The notes: generated from the sequence alone by a model not told the origin. Shown: positions 1 through 7,446, numbered from the stretch's first letter. The stretch is 36,825 nucleotides of DNA from a virus (IMGVR_UViG_3300037189_010556:1-36825), one strand, 5' to 3'. Numbers and translations are program-made.

Positions 1-153
1 AGCGGATTTAACCAGTTGAAACTGTACAGCAAGAGTGACGGCAATGAGTGCGCGGCCGGCAATATTGGCATGGTCAAAGTTTGGACCGGGGTGTTAAGCA
101 CTGCGCAAATGCAGGCACAATACGCGGCTTACAAGGCAAGATTTGGATACTAA
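1..153 (+). CDS. LamG-like tail/structural protein, C-terminal fragment
   Basis: Open from the first base to TAA at 151-153 in frame 1, so only the last 50 residues are present. The end reads like the last strands of a LamG/concanavalin A-like jelly roll: a G-x-I-x-x-V-x-V-W segment followed by a 'gvLs.aQmqaqY' helix, the pattern with which many phage tail or fibre lectin domains finish. The family role is carbohydrate or receptor binding on the virion surface. It is 11 bp upstream of a membrane protein gene and probably co-transcribed with it. The fold call rests on pattern only, and the rest of the protein lies outside the window. Confidence 0.6.
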   Translation, partial: SGFNQLKLYSKSDGNECAAGNIGMVKVWTGVLSTAQMQAQYAAYKARFGY

Positions 154-164
154 AGAGGTAACAC

Positions 165-737
165 ATGGCTGAAAAAATGAGTGAATCAGAAAAGAAAAAA
201 GAAGATTGGATGAACAGCAAATGGCGTCCAATGATGGGTTGGATGTACATGGGCGTGTGTATATTTGACTTTGTGGTTGCACCGGTGTTGTGGAGTTTGA
301 CACAAGCATTGTTCCACGGTGGAGTAAATGTGCAATGGCAACCTCTAACACTGCAAGGCGCAGGACTGTTCCATATCAGTATGGGCGCGGTTCTTGGATT
401 GGCTGCATATGGCCGTACACAAGAAAAACTAGCAGGAGCAAATAATGGCGGAATCAACTTACCACCAAATGTCGGTACAACATATACGCCGCCGGGCGCA
501 GTCCAACAGCCCGGAGCCGGTGGCTTTGGTTCACCAACAGGCTTCGGGACAACAAGTCCAGGATACGGAGCAGTACCGCCAGCAACAGGCTTTGGTAGCA
601 ATACAGGATTTGGAGCGCCAACGTCTGGGCCATACAATGCAGGACCAAGCTGGGGCACAACACCAACAACAGTAACAGTAACTACTGGCTGGGGCGGCAA
701 AAAAGTTGTGCCACAACAAGAAGATCCATTAATTTAA
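165..737 (+). CDS. putative holin, two membrane segments with Gly/Pro-rich tail
   Basis: 190 residues with ATG preceded by AGAGGT at good spacing. The N-terminus is highly charged (about residues 1-20), then a K-W-R-P-M-M motif leads into a hydrophobic helix at about 24-44. A second helix lies at about 66-83. The remainder (90-190) is low-complexity Gly, Pro, Thr and Ala and ends in charged residues. The charged head, the W-R-P entry and the paired helices recall the 'holin of 3TMs' group and other phage holins, which permeabilise the inner membrane at lysis. The long GF/GFG-rich tail is atypical and looks cytoplasmic or periplasmic. Neighbours are a tail protein and a small secreted protein, compatible with a lysis locus, but no endolysin is visible. 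A structural membrane protein is the alternative. Confidence 0.5.
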   Translation: MAEKMSESEKKKEDWMNSKWRPMMGWMYMGVCIFDFVVAPVLWSLTQALFHGGVNVQWQPLTLQGAGLFHISMGAVLGLAAYGRTQEKLAGANNGGINLPPNVGTTYTPPGAVQQPGAGGFGSPTGFGTTSPGYGAVPPATGFGSNTGFGAPTSGPYNAGPSWGTTPTTVTVTTGWGGKKVVPQQEDPLI

Positions 738-748
738 AGGAAAATAAT

Positions 749-967
749 ATGAAAACGATTATATTTGTAGCAGGACTATGTTTGACACTGGCACAACCAG
801 TGTTAGCCGACGAAGCCAAACCTGAAAAAGTCAAAGTATGTGTTGACGTGCAAGGCAAAGACGGCAAGCCTGTGATGGATGCCAAAACTGGCAAGCCCAA
901 ACAAGACTGCAAAGAAATGAAAAAGCATAAAAAACACGAAGGTACTGCTATTCCTGAAAAGAAATAA
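749..967 (+). CDS. small secreted protein of unknown function
   Basis: 72 residues, ATG with AAAGGA upstream. The first 20 residues form a clear Sec signal peptide (K2, hydrophobic core, V-L-A cleavage before D21). The mature part is about 50 residues, very Lys-rich, with two cysteines (in V-C-V-D and D-C-K-E) and a G-K-D-G-K-P segment that is nearly repeated as T-G-K-P-K. There is no lipobox, so it is not an outer-membrane lipoprotein spanin of the usual kind. It should be periplasmic, and the two cysteines could form a disulfide. It follows the holin candidate by 11 bp and is the last gene before a terminator hairpin. A lysis-accessory role is possible by position only. I do not recognise a family. 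Confidence 0.6.
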   Translation: MKTIIFVAGLCLTLAQPVLADEAKPEKVKVCVDVQGKDGKPVMDAKTGKPKQDCKEMKKHKKHEGTAIPEKK

Positions 968-968
968 C

Positions 969-997
969 TTTACACCTGACCCAGGGTCCAGTATAAT
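969..997 (+). promoter_or_regulatory. sigma70-type promoter for dnaJ-like gene
   Basis: TTTACA at 969-974, a 17-bp spacer, and a perfect TATAAT at 992-997 (11 of 12 consensus bases). The predicted start is near 1004, about 15 nt before the ATG at 1019. The -10 box lies inside the loop side of the upstream terminator hairpin (984-1012). Confidence 0.65.
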
Positions 998-1018
998 TAC
1001 TGTATTGGACCCTTTTCT
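984..1018 (+). terminator. rho-independent terminator, overlapping a promoter
   Basis: GGGTCCAGTA at 984-993 pairs with TATTGGACCC at 1003-1012 (10 bp with one G-T wobble, 9-nt loop) and is followed by TTTTCT. It closes the transcript of the holin region directly before the dnaJ-like ATG. The loop contains most of the downstream -10 box, so termination and initiation signals share the same bases. Confidence 0.65.
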
Positions 1019-1804
1019 ATGACTGATTATTACGCTACATTGGGTGTGCAACGTACTGCAACAGCCGACGAGATTAAACGAGCCTATCGTCGGCTAGCCA
1101 GCCAACATCACCCCGACAAAGGTGGGGATACAAAAAAGTTTCAAGAAATTGAAGAAGCGTATCGTACACTCAGTGACGTCAACAAAAAACAACAATATGA
1201 TAATCCCAGTGCGCATGTAAATGTAAACAACTTTGGATTTGGAAATTCACCTTTTAACTTTGATGAAATATTTGCACAATTCGGTACAAGATTTAATCAA
1301 CAACACCGACCACAGACGCAGGCTAGATTAACGCTGTGGATTAATCTAATAGATGTTGCCCGCAGTGGCCCGAAAACAATCACAGTTAGTACACCACATG
1401 GTAGTAATGCCTTGGAAATCAATATACCACAGGGCATCGAGGATGGTGATTCTGTGCAATATGCGGGCATCGCACCAGGTGGTGTTGATTTAATTATTAC
1501 ATTTAGAATTACGCCAGACCCATTATGGCAACGCCAAGGGCCTAATTTAATTACTAAAAAAGATGTCAGCATCTGGGATTTAATTTTGGGCGGCGCAATT
1601 GAAATTCGAGACCTCCAAGGAACAACTCTACAGTTGACTATACCACAACGATCAAATCCAGGAACAATACTACGTGTTCGTGGTCGTGGTCTATTGGGCA
1701 GAGCCGGTAATGCCGGTGATTTGTTAATACAACTAAATGCCCAGATTCCGGTTAACATTGATTCAAACATATTAGATGCGATTCGGCTGCATCGAGACAG
1801 CTAA
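1019..1804 (+). CDS. dnaJ: DnaJ-like co-chaperone (type II, no zinc finger)
   Basis: 261 residues. An N-terminal J domain occupies about 1-65 with the HPD motif at 31-33 in R-L-A-S-Q-H-H-P-D-K-G-G, the surface that stimulates the DnaK ATPase. A short G/F segment (N-F-G-F-G, then F-D-E-I-F-A-Q-F-G) follows. Two C-terminal substrate-binding beta domains run from about 103 to 255 ('IPQGIEDGDSVQYAG', 'VRGRGL'). The four CxxCxGxG zinc motifs of classical DnaJ are absent and the dimerisation tail is short, so it resembles CbpA/DnaJB-type proteins but is smaller (about 300 in CbpA). The start has only a weak GGA upstream. It probably acts with host DnaK in the cytoplasm. The neighbouring ClpA-like gene suggests a proteostasis pair, each with its own sigma70-type promoter. 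Confidence 0.9.
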   Translation: MTDYYATLGVQRTATADEIKRAYRRLASQHHPDKGGDTKKFQEIEEAYRTLSDVNKKQQYDNPSAHVNVNNFGFGNSPFNFDEIFAQFGTRFNQQHRPQTQARLTLWINLIDVARSGPKTITVSTPHGSNALEINIPQGIEDGDSVQYAGIAPGGVDLIITFRITPDPLWQRQGPNLITKKDVSIWDLILGGAIEIRDLQGTTLQLTIPQRSNPGTILRVRGRGLLGRAGNAGDLLIQLNAQIPVNIDSNILDAIRLHRDS

Positions 1805-1829
1805 GTATTCTAAATTGATTAAATTACAC

Positions 1830-1858
1830 TTGATGACTTGAAAAAATTCATGTATAAT
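1830..1858 (+). promoter_or_regulatory. sigma70-type promoter for clpA-like gene
   Basis: TTGATG at 1830-1835, a 17-bp spacer and a perfect TATAAT at 1853-1858 in the 83-bp gap before the ATG at 1888. The expected start near 1865 leaves a leader of about 23 nt containing an AGATAGG ribosome-binding sequence. Confidence 0.6.
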
Positions 1859-1887
1859 TGTATATCCAAATAAGATAGGTAATTGTT

Positions 1888-4146
1888 ATGCAAAATAATC
1901 CAGAAATTGAATTTATTGTCGAATCGGCAGTTAAGATTGCAGTGGGACATAAACATGAATATGTTATCACTGAACATTTATTGTTGGCTCTAATCCGACA
2001 TGATCCATTTAATAAACTTTTACAAAAATTTGGTACAAATGTAGATTTATTTGATCACGAAGTTAATGCCTACTTGTCAACACTGACATCATTGATTAAA
2101 GATGATCCAAACCTACAGCCTAAAAAGACCAATGCGCTTGAGAGGATGTTTAATCGTGCGCTAACGCAAGTGATGTTCACTGGCAGACGAACAGTTACTA
2201 CCATTGACCTTTATCTAAGCATGATGGCAGAGGCAAACAGTCATGCTCATTACTTTTTACTCAAACACGGACTTACCAAACAAGAGTTTGCTGATTTCTG
2301 GCAGAAACACTATGGGCACTCTGACGTTAAGCTGTCTGAAAATCAAGCCAACGAAATTCTAGAAGAGCACTGCGTAAATCTAAGCCAACTGGCCAAAGAC
2401 GATAGACTTGAACCAGTTATCGGTCGTGCTACAGAATTGCAGGAAATGATCACAGTATTGGCTAAAAAGTTCAAGGCCAATGTGCTAATGGTTGGCGACC
2501 CCGGTGTTGGTAAAACTGCAATTGTAGAGGGTCTTGCTCAAGAGATTGCCGCGGGGCGTGTTCCTGAATTCCTTAAAGGTCACGAAGTATGGAGTTTAGA
2601 AGTTGGAAGTCTGCTAGCAGGATCTAAATATCGAGGTGAGTTTGAAGAAAAGTTCAAACATGTAATCATGGCACTTGAAGCCAAGAAAAAGTGTGTGTTG
2701 TTTATTGACGAGGCACACACTATCAAGGGCGCAGGATCTAGCAGTAACGGCAGCCTAGATCTAGCAAATATGTTAAAGCCAGCAATTACAAAAGGTAATT
2801 TAAAAGTTGTTGCCGGCACTACCTGGGAAGAATATTACGAAAGCTTCGAAAAAGATCGTGCATTGATGCGCAGATTCTATCGACTTGGCATTGACGAACC
2901 AGATCGTGAAAGCACTGAACGTATCCTTATTGGTGTTGCATCTAGACTGGAAAAATTCCACGGTGTTCAAATTGACACCGATGCTATCATGTCTGCTGTG
3001 GATCTTGCTGGGCGTTACATTCATGATAAAAAGAATCCCGATAAAAGCATCGACCTGCTGGACTCGGCATGTGCTAAAGAAAAAATCAAAGATCAGCCTA
3101 ATGCAGTGATTACCAAAGAAATGATTACTGTACAAGTTTCCAAAGTTTCAGGTGTAAGTTTACAAAAACTTGAAAATAAAATTGATGACAAGATTGTAGA
3201 CCTAGAATCCAATATCAAGCAGAAACTGTACGGACAGACACAGGCCATAGACGATGTGCTTGAGAGAATTTATATTAGTTTCTCAGGTATCGGCAGCGAA
3301 CAACGCCCCATTGCCAGTTATCTATTCTTAGGTCCAACTGGTACTGGTAAAACTGAATTGGCAAAATTGTTGGCTACAAATCTTGATATGAAGTTGCTAA
3401 AATATGACATGAGCGAGTATCAAGAAAAACACACAGTTTCAAGTCTGATTGGAGCCCCACCAGGATATGTGGGATTTGAAGATGGTAACATCGGCGGCGG
3501 CAAACTTATTTCAGATCTTAGTAAAAATCCCTACTCTATTTTGTTGTTTGACGAGATTGAAAAGGCGCATCCGGATGTCAGTAACATCCTATTACAGATT
3601 CTCGATGAAGGTAAAATTACTTCCAGCAATGGCAAAACAGCCAATGTTAAAAATTGCATTGTGATTATGACATCAAATCTAGGAGCAAGAGACAATGAAA
3701 ATAACAACATCGGTTTTGCAGTAGATCTTGAAAAGACTGGCAGTGAGGACAAAGCAGTCAAGGACTTTTTCAAACCCGAGCTTCGAAATCGTATTGATAA
3801 GATCTGTAAATTTGTCAAACTAGATGATTTGGCTATTAAAAAGGTAGTGATTAAATTTGTTGATGAACTTAAACAGAGTCTTAAAAATAAAAATATTCAA
3901 CTAAATCTCAGCGAGTCTGCAATTAATACATTGGCTAAAAAAGGCTACGATAATAAAATGGGTGCCAGACCGTTGTCACGCAAGATTGATGAAATGATCA
4001 AAATCCCACTTAGTAAGAAAATTTTGTTTGAGAAGATTTCAAGCTGTGAGATTTTTGTTGACTATGTCGACGATGCTATGGTATTTGATGTTAAAACAAC
4101 TGCTACTGCATTAGTTGACGATCAAGGGGTTATACAAATTGTTTAA
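1888..4146 (+). CDS. clpA: ClpA-like AAA+ unfoldase
   Basis: 752 residues, almost the length of E. coli ClpA (758). A Clp N-domain covers about 1-140. AAA domain 1 has Walker A G-D-P-G-V-G-K-T at 203-210 and Walker B F-I-D-E-A-H at 272-277. AAA domain 2 has G-P-T-G-T-G-K-T at 482-489 and L-L-F-D-E at 552-556, then a D2-small domain with the M-G-A-R-P motif. There is no ClpB-type middle coiled coil, so it is an unfoldase rather than a disaggregase. I608-G609-F610 occupies the place of the ClpA IGL loop that docks on ClpP. This suggests it engages host ClpP to unfold and degrade selected proteins. No ClpP is encoded in the window. It has its own sigma70-type promoter and SD. The next gene overlaps its stop. 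Confidence 0.93.
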   Translation: MQNNPEIEFIVESAVKIAVGHKHEYVITEHLLLALIRHDPFNKLLQKFGTNVDLFDHEVNAYLSTLTSLIKDDPNLQPKKTNALERMFNRALTQVMFTGRRTVTTIDLYLSMMAEANSHAHYFLLKHGLTKQEFADFWQKHYGHSDVKLSENQANEILEEHCVNLSQLAKDDRLEPVIGRATELQEMITVLAKKFKANVLMVGDPGVGKTAIVEGLAQEIAAGRVPEFLKGHEVWSLEVGSLLAGSKYRGEFEEKFKHVIMALEAKKKCVLFIDEAHTIKGAGSSSNGSLDLANMLKPAITKGNLKVVAGTTWEEYYESFEKDRALMRRFYRLGIDEPDRESTERILIGVASRLEKFHGVQIDTDAIMSAVDLAGRYIHDKKNPDKSIDLLDSACAKEKIKDQPNAVITKEMITVQVSKVSGVSLQKLENKIDDKIVDLESNIKQKLYGQTQAIDDVLERIYISFSGIGSEQRPIASYLFLGPTGTGKTELAKLLATNLDMKLLKYDMSEYQEKHTVSSLIGAPPGYVGFEDGNIGGGKLISDLSKNPYSILLFDEIEKAHPDVSNILLQILDEGKITSSNGKTANVKNCIVIMTSNLGARDNENNNIGFAVDLEKTGSEDKAVKDFFKPELRNRIDKICKFVKLDDLAIKKVVIKFVDELKQSLKNKNIQLNLSESAINTLAKKGYDNKMGARPLSRKIDEMIKIPLSKKILFEKISSCEIFVDYVDDAMVFDVKTTATALVDDQGVIQIV

Positions 4147-4822
4147 CTTAGTTCCAGTTAAAAAATTCAGCGATAGATTATATTACAACGAGTTTAAATA
4201 TTCGTTGTCAATTAATCTAATAGAAGCTAGTGTTTTCCGTGGAATGACCTGCTATGATGCCGAAGATATAGATCAAAAAATACATGTAAGACGAGTGTGG
4301 CAGAGCACATACGGAACAATTAGGGAGCGACTGCATGCTTTTACCGCTAAGGTTGTGCGAGATCTGCACACAGTCGGAGAAAAATTACTGGTTGATAAAA
4401 AATCGAGACTTGTATGCTGGCACAACGGGTTTACTCTGTACACCAACAATCTAGAACATATCAAGTCCATTGTCGAGCTCGATTGCGTTAGGAACCCATC
4501 ATTGACATCAATGACTGTAAATCGCCCGGCTAACAGCATTGAACTAAAAAATAGTAAATTTAGTCATCGAACTTATTTAAAAACGTATCAAATTGATCTA
4601 GAAGAAAAGCAGAAAATTATAAATTTATTAAAGAATCACAGTGCTAACATAAGATTAAGCCCAAGTCTTCAAAAATACATCGATACCAAATCAAAGTTAA
4701 CTAAAATGTACTGGTATGATAATTTTTTCATTGATCATAACGGCAAAGACATATTATTGTTGCTAAGTTTGGTTCGCCCCGGTGCTGTAAGGAAGACTTT
4801 CGACATTATATCGAATAAATAA
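4139..4822 (+). CDS. phage protein of unknown function
   Basis: Reads from TTG at 4139 (227 residues), overlapping the clpA stop by 8 bp. AAGGGG lies about 10 nt upstream of this TTG, which is why I prefer it to the TTG at 4115 that gives eight more residues. The protein is basic, mixed alpha/beta and aromatic-rich: F-N-L-V-P-V-K-K-F-S-D-R-L-Y-Y at the start, a W-H-N-G-F-T-L-Y-T segment mid-protein, and M-Y-W-Y-D-N-F-F-I near the end. There is no signal peptide or membrane helix. I recognise no family. It is translationally coupled to clpA, so an adaptor or substrate role is a positional guess only. Its stop codon overlaps a late-promoter octamer for the next gene. Confidence 0.65.
   Translation: MFNLVPVKKFSDRLYYNEFKYSLSINLIEASVFRGMTCYDAEDIDQKIHVRRVWQSTYGTIRERLHAFTAKVVRDLHTVGEKLLVDKKSRLVCWHNGFTLYTNNLEHIKSIVELDCVRNPSLTSMTVNRPANSIELKNSKFSHRTYLKTYQIDLEEKQKIINLLKNHSANIRLSPSLQKYIDTKSKLTKMYWYDNFFIDHNGKDILLLLSLVRPGAVRKTFDIISNK
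4814..4821 (+). promoter_or_regulatory. T4-type late promoter
   Basis: AATAAATA, one mismatch from the T4 late consensus TATAAATA, ending 8 nt before the ATG at 4829. By T4 geometry the start would be near 4827, leaving a leader of about 2 nt. It overlaps the stop codon of the previous gene. Confidence 0.5.
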
Positions 4823-4828
4823 TATACT

Positions 4829-4996
4829 ATGGCAAAAATACACGAAGAAGTAGTTGTGATCAAACTCTCAAAATTGGTCAAAGACAGCGACACAGTTGGC
4901 GTTCTAGCCGACACTGATGTTGTGACTGCACTGCAATCAGTGGCGGAAGAACTCTTGGGCGCTGGTGTTATTGTAGAAGCAGAACGGGCAGAATGA
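4829..4996 (+). CDS. small phage protein, unknown function
   Basis: 55 residues beginning M-A-K-I-H-E-E-V-V-V and ending A-E-R-A-E. The sequence alternates beta-prone (V-V-V-I-K-L) and helical (D-V-V-T-A-L-Q-S-V-A-E-E-L-L) segments and is acidic. It is supported as a gene by the late-promoter octamer just before the ATG and by the ATGA overlap of its stop (4993-4996) with the next start. There is no SD. No function is recognised. Position next to beta-rich candidate structural proteins suggests a late, virion-related role. Confidence 0.65.
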   Translation: MAKIHEEVVVIKLSKLVKDSDTVGVLADTDVVTALQSVAEELLGAGVIVEAERAE

Positions 4997-5358
4997 GTCT
5001 CACCACTTATACATTGATACCTCGAACAGTTTGTGGTACTCCATCGGGCAACTACGACGGTAGTAGCCAGGATTTTGATGGAGATCCGCAACGAGCTGCC
5101 AACTATTATAATGGTCAGGGTATCAGTCAAACCATAGATTTTTCAGTAACTGATTTTCAAGGTGTTTTTATAGTGCAGGCTACTCTAGATACATCAGCGG
5201 AAAATACCAACTGGGTAGACATTTATGAATGGGGCGACATGTCTACTACAATGACTGATCATTTCCCGGCAGTGATTCCTGGTAAGTTTACTTGGATTCG
5301 AGTTAAAGTACTGTATTTTAACTTTGGCACAATCAACGCTGTAAACATCAATTATTAA
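4993..5358 (+). CDS. probable beta-sandwich structural protein
   Basis: 121 residues starting at the ATG that overlaps the previous stop. The sequence is almost entirely short beta strands and loops rich in Thr, Asn, Asp and aromatics ('WVDIYEWGD', 'FTWIRVKVLYFNFGTINAV'), the composition of small phage decoration, fibre or head-tail proteins with a single beta-sandwich domain. The 'GKFTWIRVKV' edge is common in carbohydrate-binding-like sandwiches. There is no signal peptide. It follows a late promoter in a three-gene unit (4829-5795). No specific family is recognised. A virion component is inferred from composition and expression class. Confidence 0.6.
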   Translation: MSLTTYTLIPRTVCGTPSGNYDGSSQDFDGDPQRAANYYNGQGISQTIDFSVTDFQGVFIVQATLDTSAENTNWVDIYEWGDMSTTMTDHFPAVIPGKFTWIRVKVLYFNFGTINAVNINY

Positions 5359-5795
5359 TGAGCGCAGTTTCGTTTAATTGTACTGTTAGCAGTACAGACC
5401 CATCTTGCCCTTTGGGATTACTGATTTTATTAAATGATACTCCGGTATCTAATATAAATCATGTTGACCGGGTATATCAAATCAATCAAGAGTTTGAAGA
5501 CATTGATAACGGCGAATACGAACTACAGTTTGTTATGACCGGCAAATTATCCGAGCATACAACACTTGATCAGCAGGGAACAATCTTGCATAGTCCAATG
5601 CTTACCATTGATAACTTTAAATTTGAAGACATTTCATTGGGGACAAAGTTCCTAGAAAAATCAGTGTACAGACATGATTTTAATGGCACAGGTCCAACTA
5701 CAGTTGAACCATTCTTTGGTAATATGGGTTGTAACGGAACTGTTAGTTTTAAATTTAACACACCGTTGTTTCTGTGGTTATTAGAAAATGTTTAA
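5358..5795 (+). CDS. probable beta-rich structural protein
   Basis: 145 residues; its ATG shares one base with the preceding TAA (TAATG), so it is translationally coupled. It is beta-rich with three cysteines and a long hydrophilic middle. The pattern N-G-E-Y-E-L-Q-F-V-M-T-G-K in the first half and F-E-D-I-S-L-G-T-K-F then H-D-F-N-G-T-G resembles small phage accessory structural domains. It ends in N-T-P-L-F-L-W-L-L-E-N-V, which could be a packing helix. There are no enzymatic motifs, signal peptide or transmembrane helix. Function unknown; a virion role is inferred from late expression and neighbours. Confidence 0.6.
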   Translation: MSAVSFNCTVSSTDPSCPLGLLILLNDTPVSNINHVDRVYQINQEFEDIDNGEYELQFVMTGKLSEHTTLDQQGTILHSPMLTIDNFKFEDISLGTKFLEKSVYRHDFNGTGPTTVEPFFGNMGCNGTVSFKFNTPLFLWLLENV

Positions 5796-5797
5796 CA

Positions 5798-5805
5798 AAT
5801 AAATA
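5798..5805 (+). promoter_or_regulatory. T4-type late promoter
   Basis: AATAAATA ending 7 nt before the ATG at 5812, in the 16-bp gap between genes. There is no SD between octamer and ATG. The predicted start falls at about the base before the ATG. Confidence 0.5.
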
Positions 5806-5811
5806 CATAGT

Positions 5812-6435
5812 ATGAAAAAACTAGTTATTATGCCCGGAGGTTTCCACCCATTTCATGCTGGACACATGGCACTTTACAACAGCGCATTGAAAGCATTTCC
5901 TGACGCTGACGTTTATGTGGCAGCCACCAATGATACTAGTCAACGACCATTTCCGTTTTCTATTAAAGAAAAATTAGCAAAGTTAGCCGGGGTACAACCA
6001 GGACATTTTGTGCAGGTAAAAAGTCCTTTCCGATGCGAAGAGATTACTCAGCATTATGATCCAAATAATACTGCTTTGATTTTTGTTCGCAGTGAAAAAG
6101 ATCGTACCAAACCCCCACAGCCCGGTGGCAACAAAAAAGATGGTAGCCCAGCATATTTACAGCCATATACTACTGCACTAGAACCAATGACCAAACATGC
6201 TTACATGGATTATTTGCCTACAGTAGAATTTGGACCGGGACTTACATCAGCCACTGAAATCCGCACTGCTTGGCCTTCATTGAATGACCGACGTAAAACT
6301 GCGCTGGTAATGAGCATGTATCCAAAAACTCAGACTAATCCAAAATTAGCTCAAAATGTTATAAAAATGTTAGATATTGCAATCAGTGACACAGCCAACG
6401 AATCTGCAGATTATCTAAACGAAAAACGATATTAA
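5812..6435 (+). CDS. cytidylyltransferase-fold nucleotidylyltransferase
   Basis: 207 residues. The first strand and loop G-G-F-H-P-F-H-A-G-H (9-18) carry the H-x-G-H signature of the nucleotidylyltransferase superfamily (NMNAT, PPAT, glycerol-3-phosphate cytidylyltransferase). T-S-A-T-E-I-R at 145-151 matches the second signature, I-S-S-T-x-x-R. These bind the triphosphate of ATP or CTP while the enzyme transfers NMP to a phosphorylated acceptor. A phage role could be NAD salvage or making an activated sugar or polyol, and the glycosyltransferase gene downstream fits the latter. The acceptor cannot be told from sequence. The start is secure, since the first strand begins at residue 2. No SD; an adjacent late octamer precedes it. 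Confidence 0.82.
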   Translation: MKKLVIMPGGFHPFHAGHMALYNSALKAFPDADVYVAATNDTSQRPFPFSIKEKLAKLAGVQPGHFVQVKSPFRCEEITQHYDPNNTALIFVRSEKDRTKPPQPGGNKKDGSPAYLQPYTTALEPMTKHAYMDYLPTVEFGPGLTSATEIRTAWPSLNDRRKTALVMSMYPKTQTNPKLAQNVIKMLDIAISDTANESADYLNEKRY

Positions 6436-6442
6436 TTCGACC

Positions 6443-6470
6443 TGCATCTAAAAATTTTTAGTGTGCATCT
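6443..6470 (+). repeat. AT-rich palindrome with flanking direct repeat
   Basis: A perfect 14-bp palindrome CTAAAAATTTTTAG (6448-6461) is flanked by TGCATCT at 6443-6449 and again at 6464-6470, in the 62-bp gap between the nucleotidylyltransferase and glycosyltransferase genes. It could be a weak terminator or a protein-binding site; neither is shown. Confidence 0.3.
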
Positions 6471-6476
6471 TTAGCA

Positions 6477-6484
6477 AGTAAATA
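6477..6484 (+). promoter_or_regulatory. T4-type late promoter
   Basis: AGTAAATA. The predicted start near 6490 gives a 20-nt leader containing GGAG (6500-6503) before the GTG at 6510. Together these favour the GTG over the upstream ATG at 6498 as the translation start. Confidence 0.42.
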
Positions 6485-6509
6485 AAACATAATTTTAATG
6501 GAGAACTCA

Positions 6510-7397
6510 GTGTCCGAACCTACTCAAAACCCTACAGAGGGTCAACAAATCCAAGTTAACGTCGACTATCTAAGAACCACCCGTGTACATATTTGTATGC
6601 CTTGTTATGGTGGACAGCTTACTGAATCTACGTTTATGAGCTTTATTAAATGGTCTAATGTTTGCCGTCAATTAGGCATCGATTGGACCGTTGAAACTAT
6701 GACTAACGAATCCTTGATTAGTCGTGCTCGCAATACGTTAACCGCTAAATTCTTACATAACAAAGAATCTACACACTTGATGTTCATCGATGCTGACATC
6801 GGTTGGGAACCTTGGCACTTGCTGGCCATGTTAAATCACAACGTTGATGTAGTCGGTGGTTTATATCCAATGAAGAGTCTGCCAATTAAATGGTGTGTTA
6901 ATGGCTTACCCGGCGTTGATGCCGATGAAGCAACTGGTTTGCAAGAAGTAAGCAAAACTGGTACTGGCTTCTTGTTAATCAAGCGTCACGTGTTTGAAAA
7001 ATTAGATGCTCATCCAGCAGTCAAGCCTTTCATGAATGACATTGGATTGCCTGCAGAACTCAATCCTTACATGAAAACCTATTTTGATACCGCTGTGCGC
7101 GAAAACCGTTACTACAGCGAGGACTGGACTTTCTGTGAAAACTGGCGTGATTTAGGCGGCCAAGTTTTTATTGATAAACGTGTGTTACTGCGCCACACTG
7201 GAACTTACACCTATGACTTTGCGGCACAAGAACAAGTATACAAAGACTTACACGCACTGGCATTGACTAATCAATTACCAGCGAATCAACCCACGCAGAT
7301 AACAGCTACTACTAGTCAAATACCAGATCCAGCACCAGCACCAACTGTTGAAACCAAGGTAATTGCTAAAAACAAACGCAAAGAAAAGGCAGCTTAA
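6510..7397 (+). CDS. GT-A type glycosyltransferase
   Basis: 295 residues from GTG 6510, chosen because GGAG sits 6 nt upstream; an in-frame ATG at 6498 adds four residues but has no SD. The Rossmann-like start R-V-H-I-C-M-P-C-Y-G-G and the H-L-M-F-I-D-A-D-I-G-W strand with a D-A-D metal/nucleotide-sugar motif are characteristic of GT2-like or ANP1-like glycosyltransferases. Between them lies E-S-L-I-S-R-A-R-N-T, a helix usual in this phage group. The tail is Pro/Ala/Thr- and Lys-rich and probably disordered. It should transfer a sugar from a nucleotide-sugar donor, on phage DNA, a virion protein or a host glycan. The upstream nucleotidylyltransferase might supply an activated precursor. The unit ends at a strong hairpin. 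Confidence 0.78.
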   Translation: MSEPTQNPTEGQQIQVNVDYLRTTRVHICMPCYGGQLTESTFMSFIKWSNVCRQLGIDWTVETMTNESLISRARNTLTAKFLHNKESTHLMFIDADIGWEPWHLLAMLNHNVDVVGGLYPMKSLPIKWCVNGLPGVDADEATGLQEVSKTGTGFLLIKRHVFEKLDAHPAVKPFMNDIGLPAELNPYMKTYFDTAVRENRYYSEDWTFCENWRDLGGQVFIDKRVLLRHTGTYTYDFAAQEQVYKDLHALALTNQLPANQPTQITATTSQIPDPAPAPTVETKVIAKNKRKEKAA

Positions 7398-7415
7398 TCT
7401 GCTTTATTGCTAGAA

Positions 7416-7446
7416 ATACAGGGACTACGGTCCCTGTATCCTTATT
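7416..7446 (+). terminator. hairpin terminator with UNCG-type tetraloop
   Basis: ATACAGGGAC (7416-7425), loop TACG, GTCCCTGTAT (7430-7439): a perfect 10-bp stem with a cUACGg loop, an exceptionally stable tetraloop class. The following CCTTATT is only a moderate U tract, so processing or pausing is an alternative. Confidence 0.6.

Noticed and set aside
74-700. Long minus-strand open frame (208 codons)
   Set aside because: It is antisense to the holin candidate's Gly/Pro/Thr-rich tail; Pro/Val-rich composition, no RBS and no family features. The plus-strand gene has RBS, helices and operon context.
1297-1770. Minus-strand open frame opposite dnaJ
   Set aside because: Antisense shadow of a clear DnaJ coding sequence; no promoter or SD.
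4115-4138. TTG start for the gene after clpA
   Set aside because: TTG at 4139 has AAGGGG at usable spacing and a minimal overlap with clpA; 4115 has nothing upstream.
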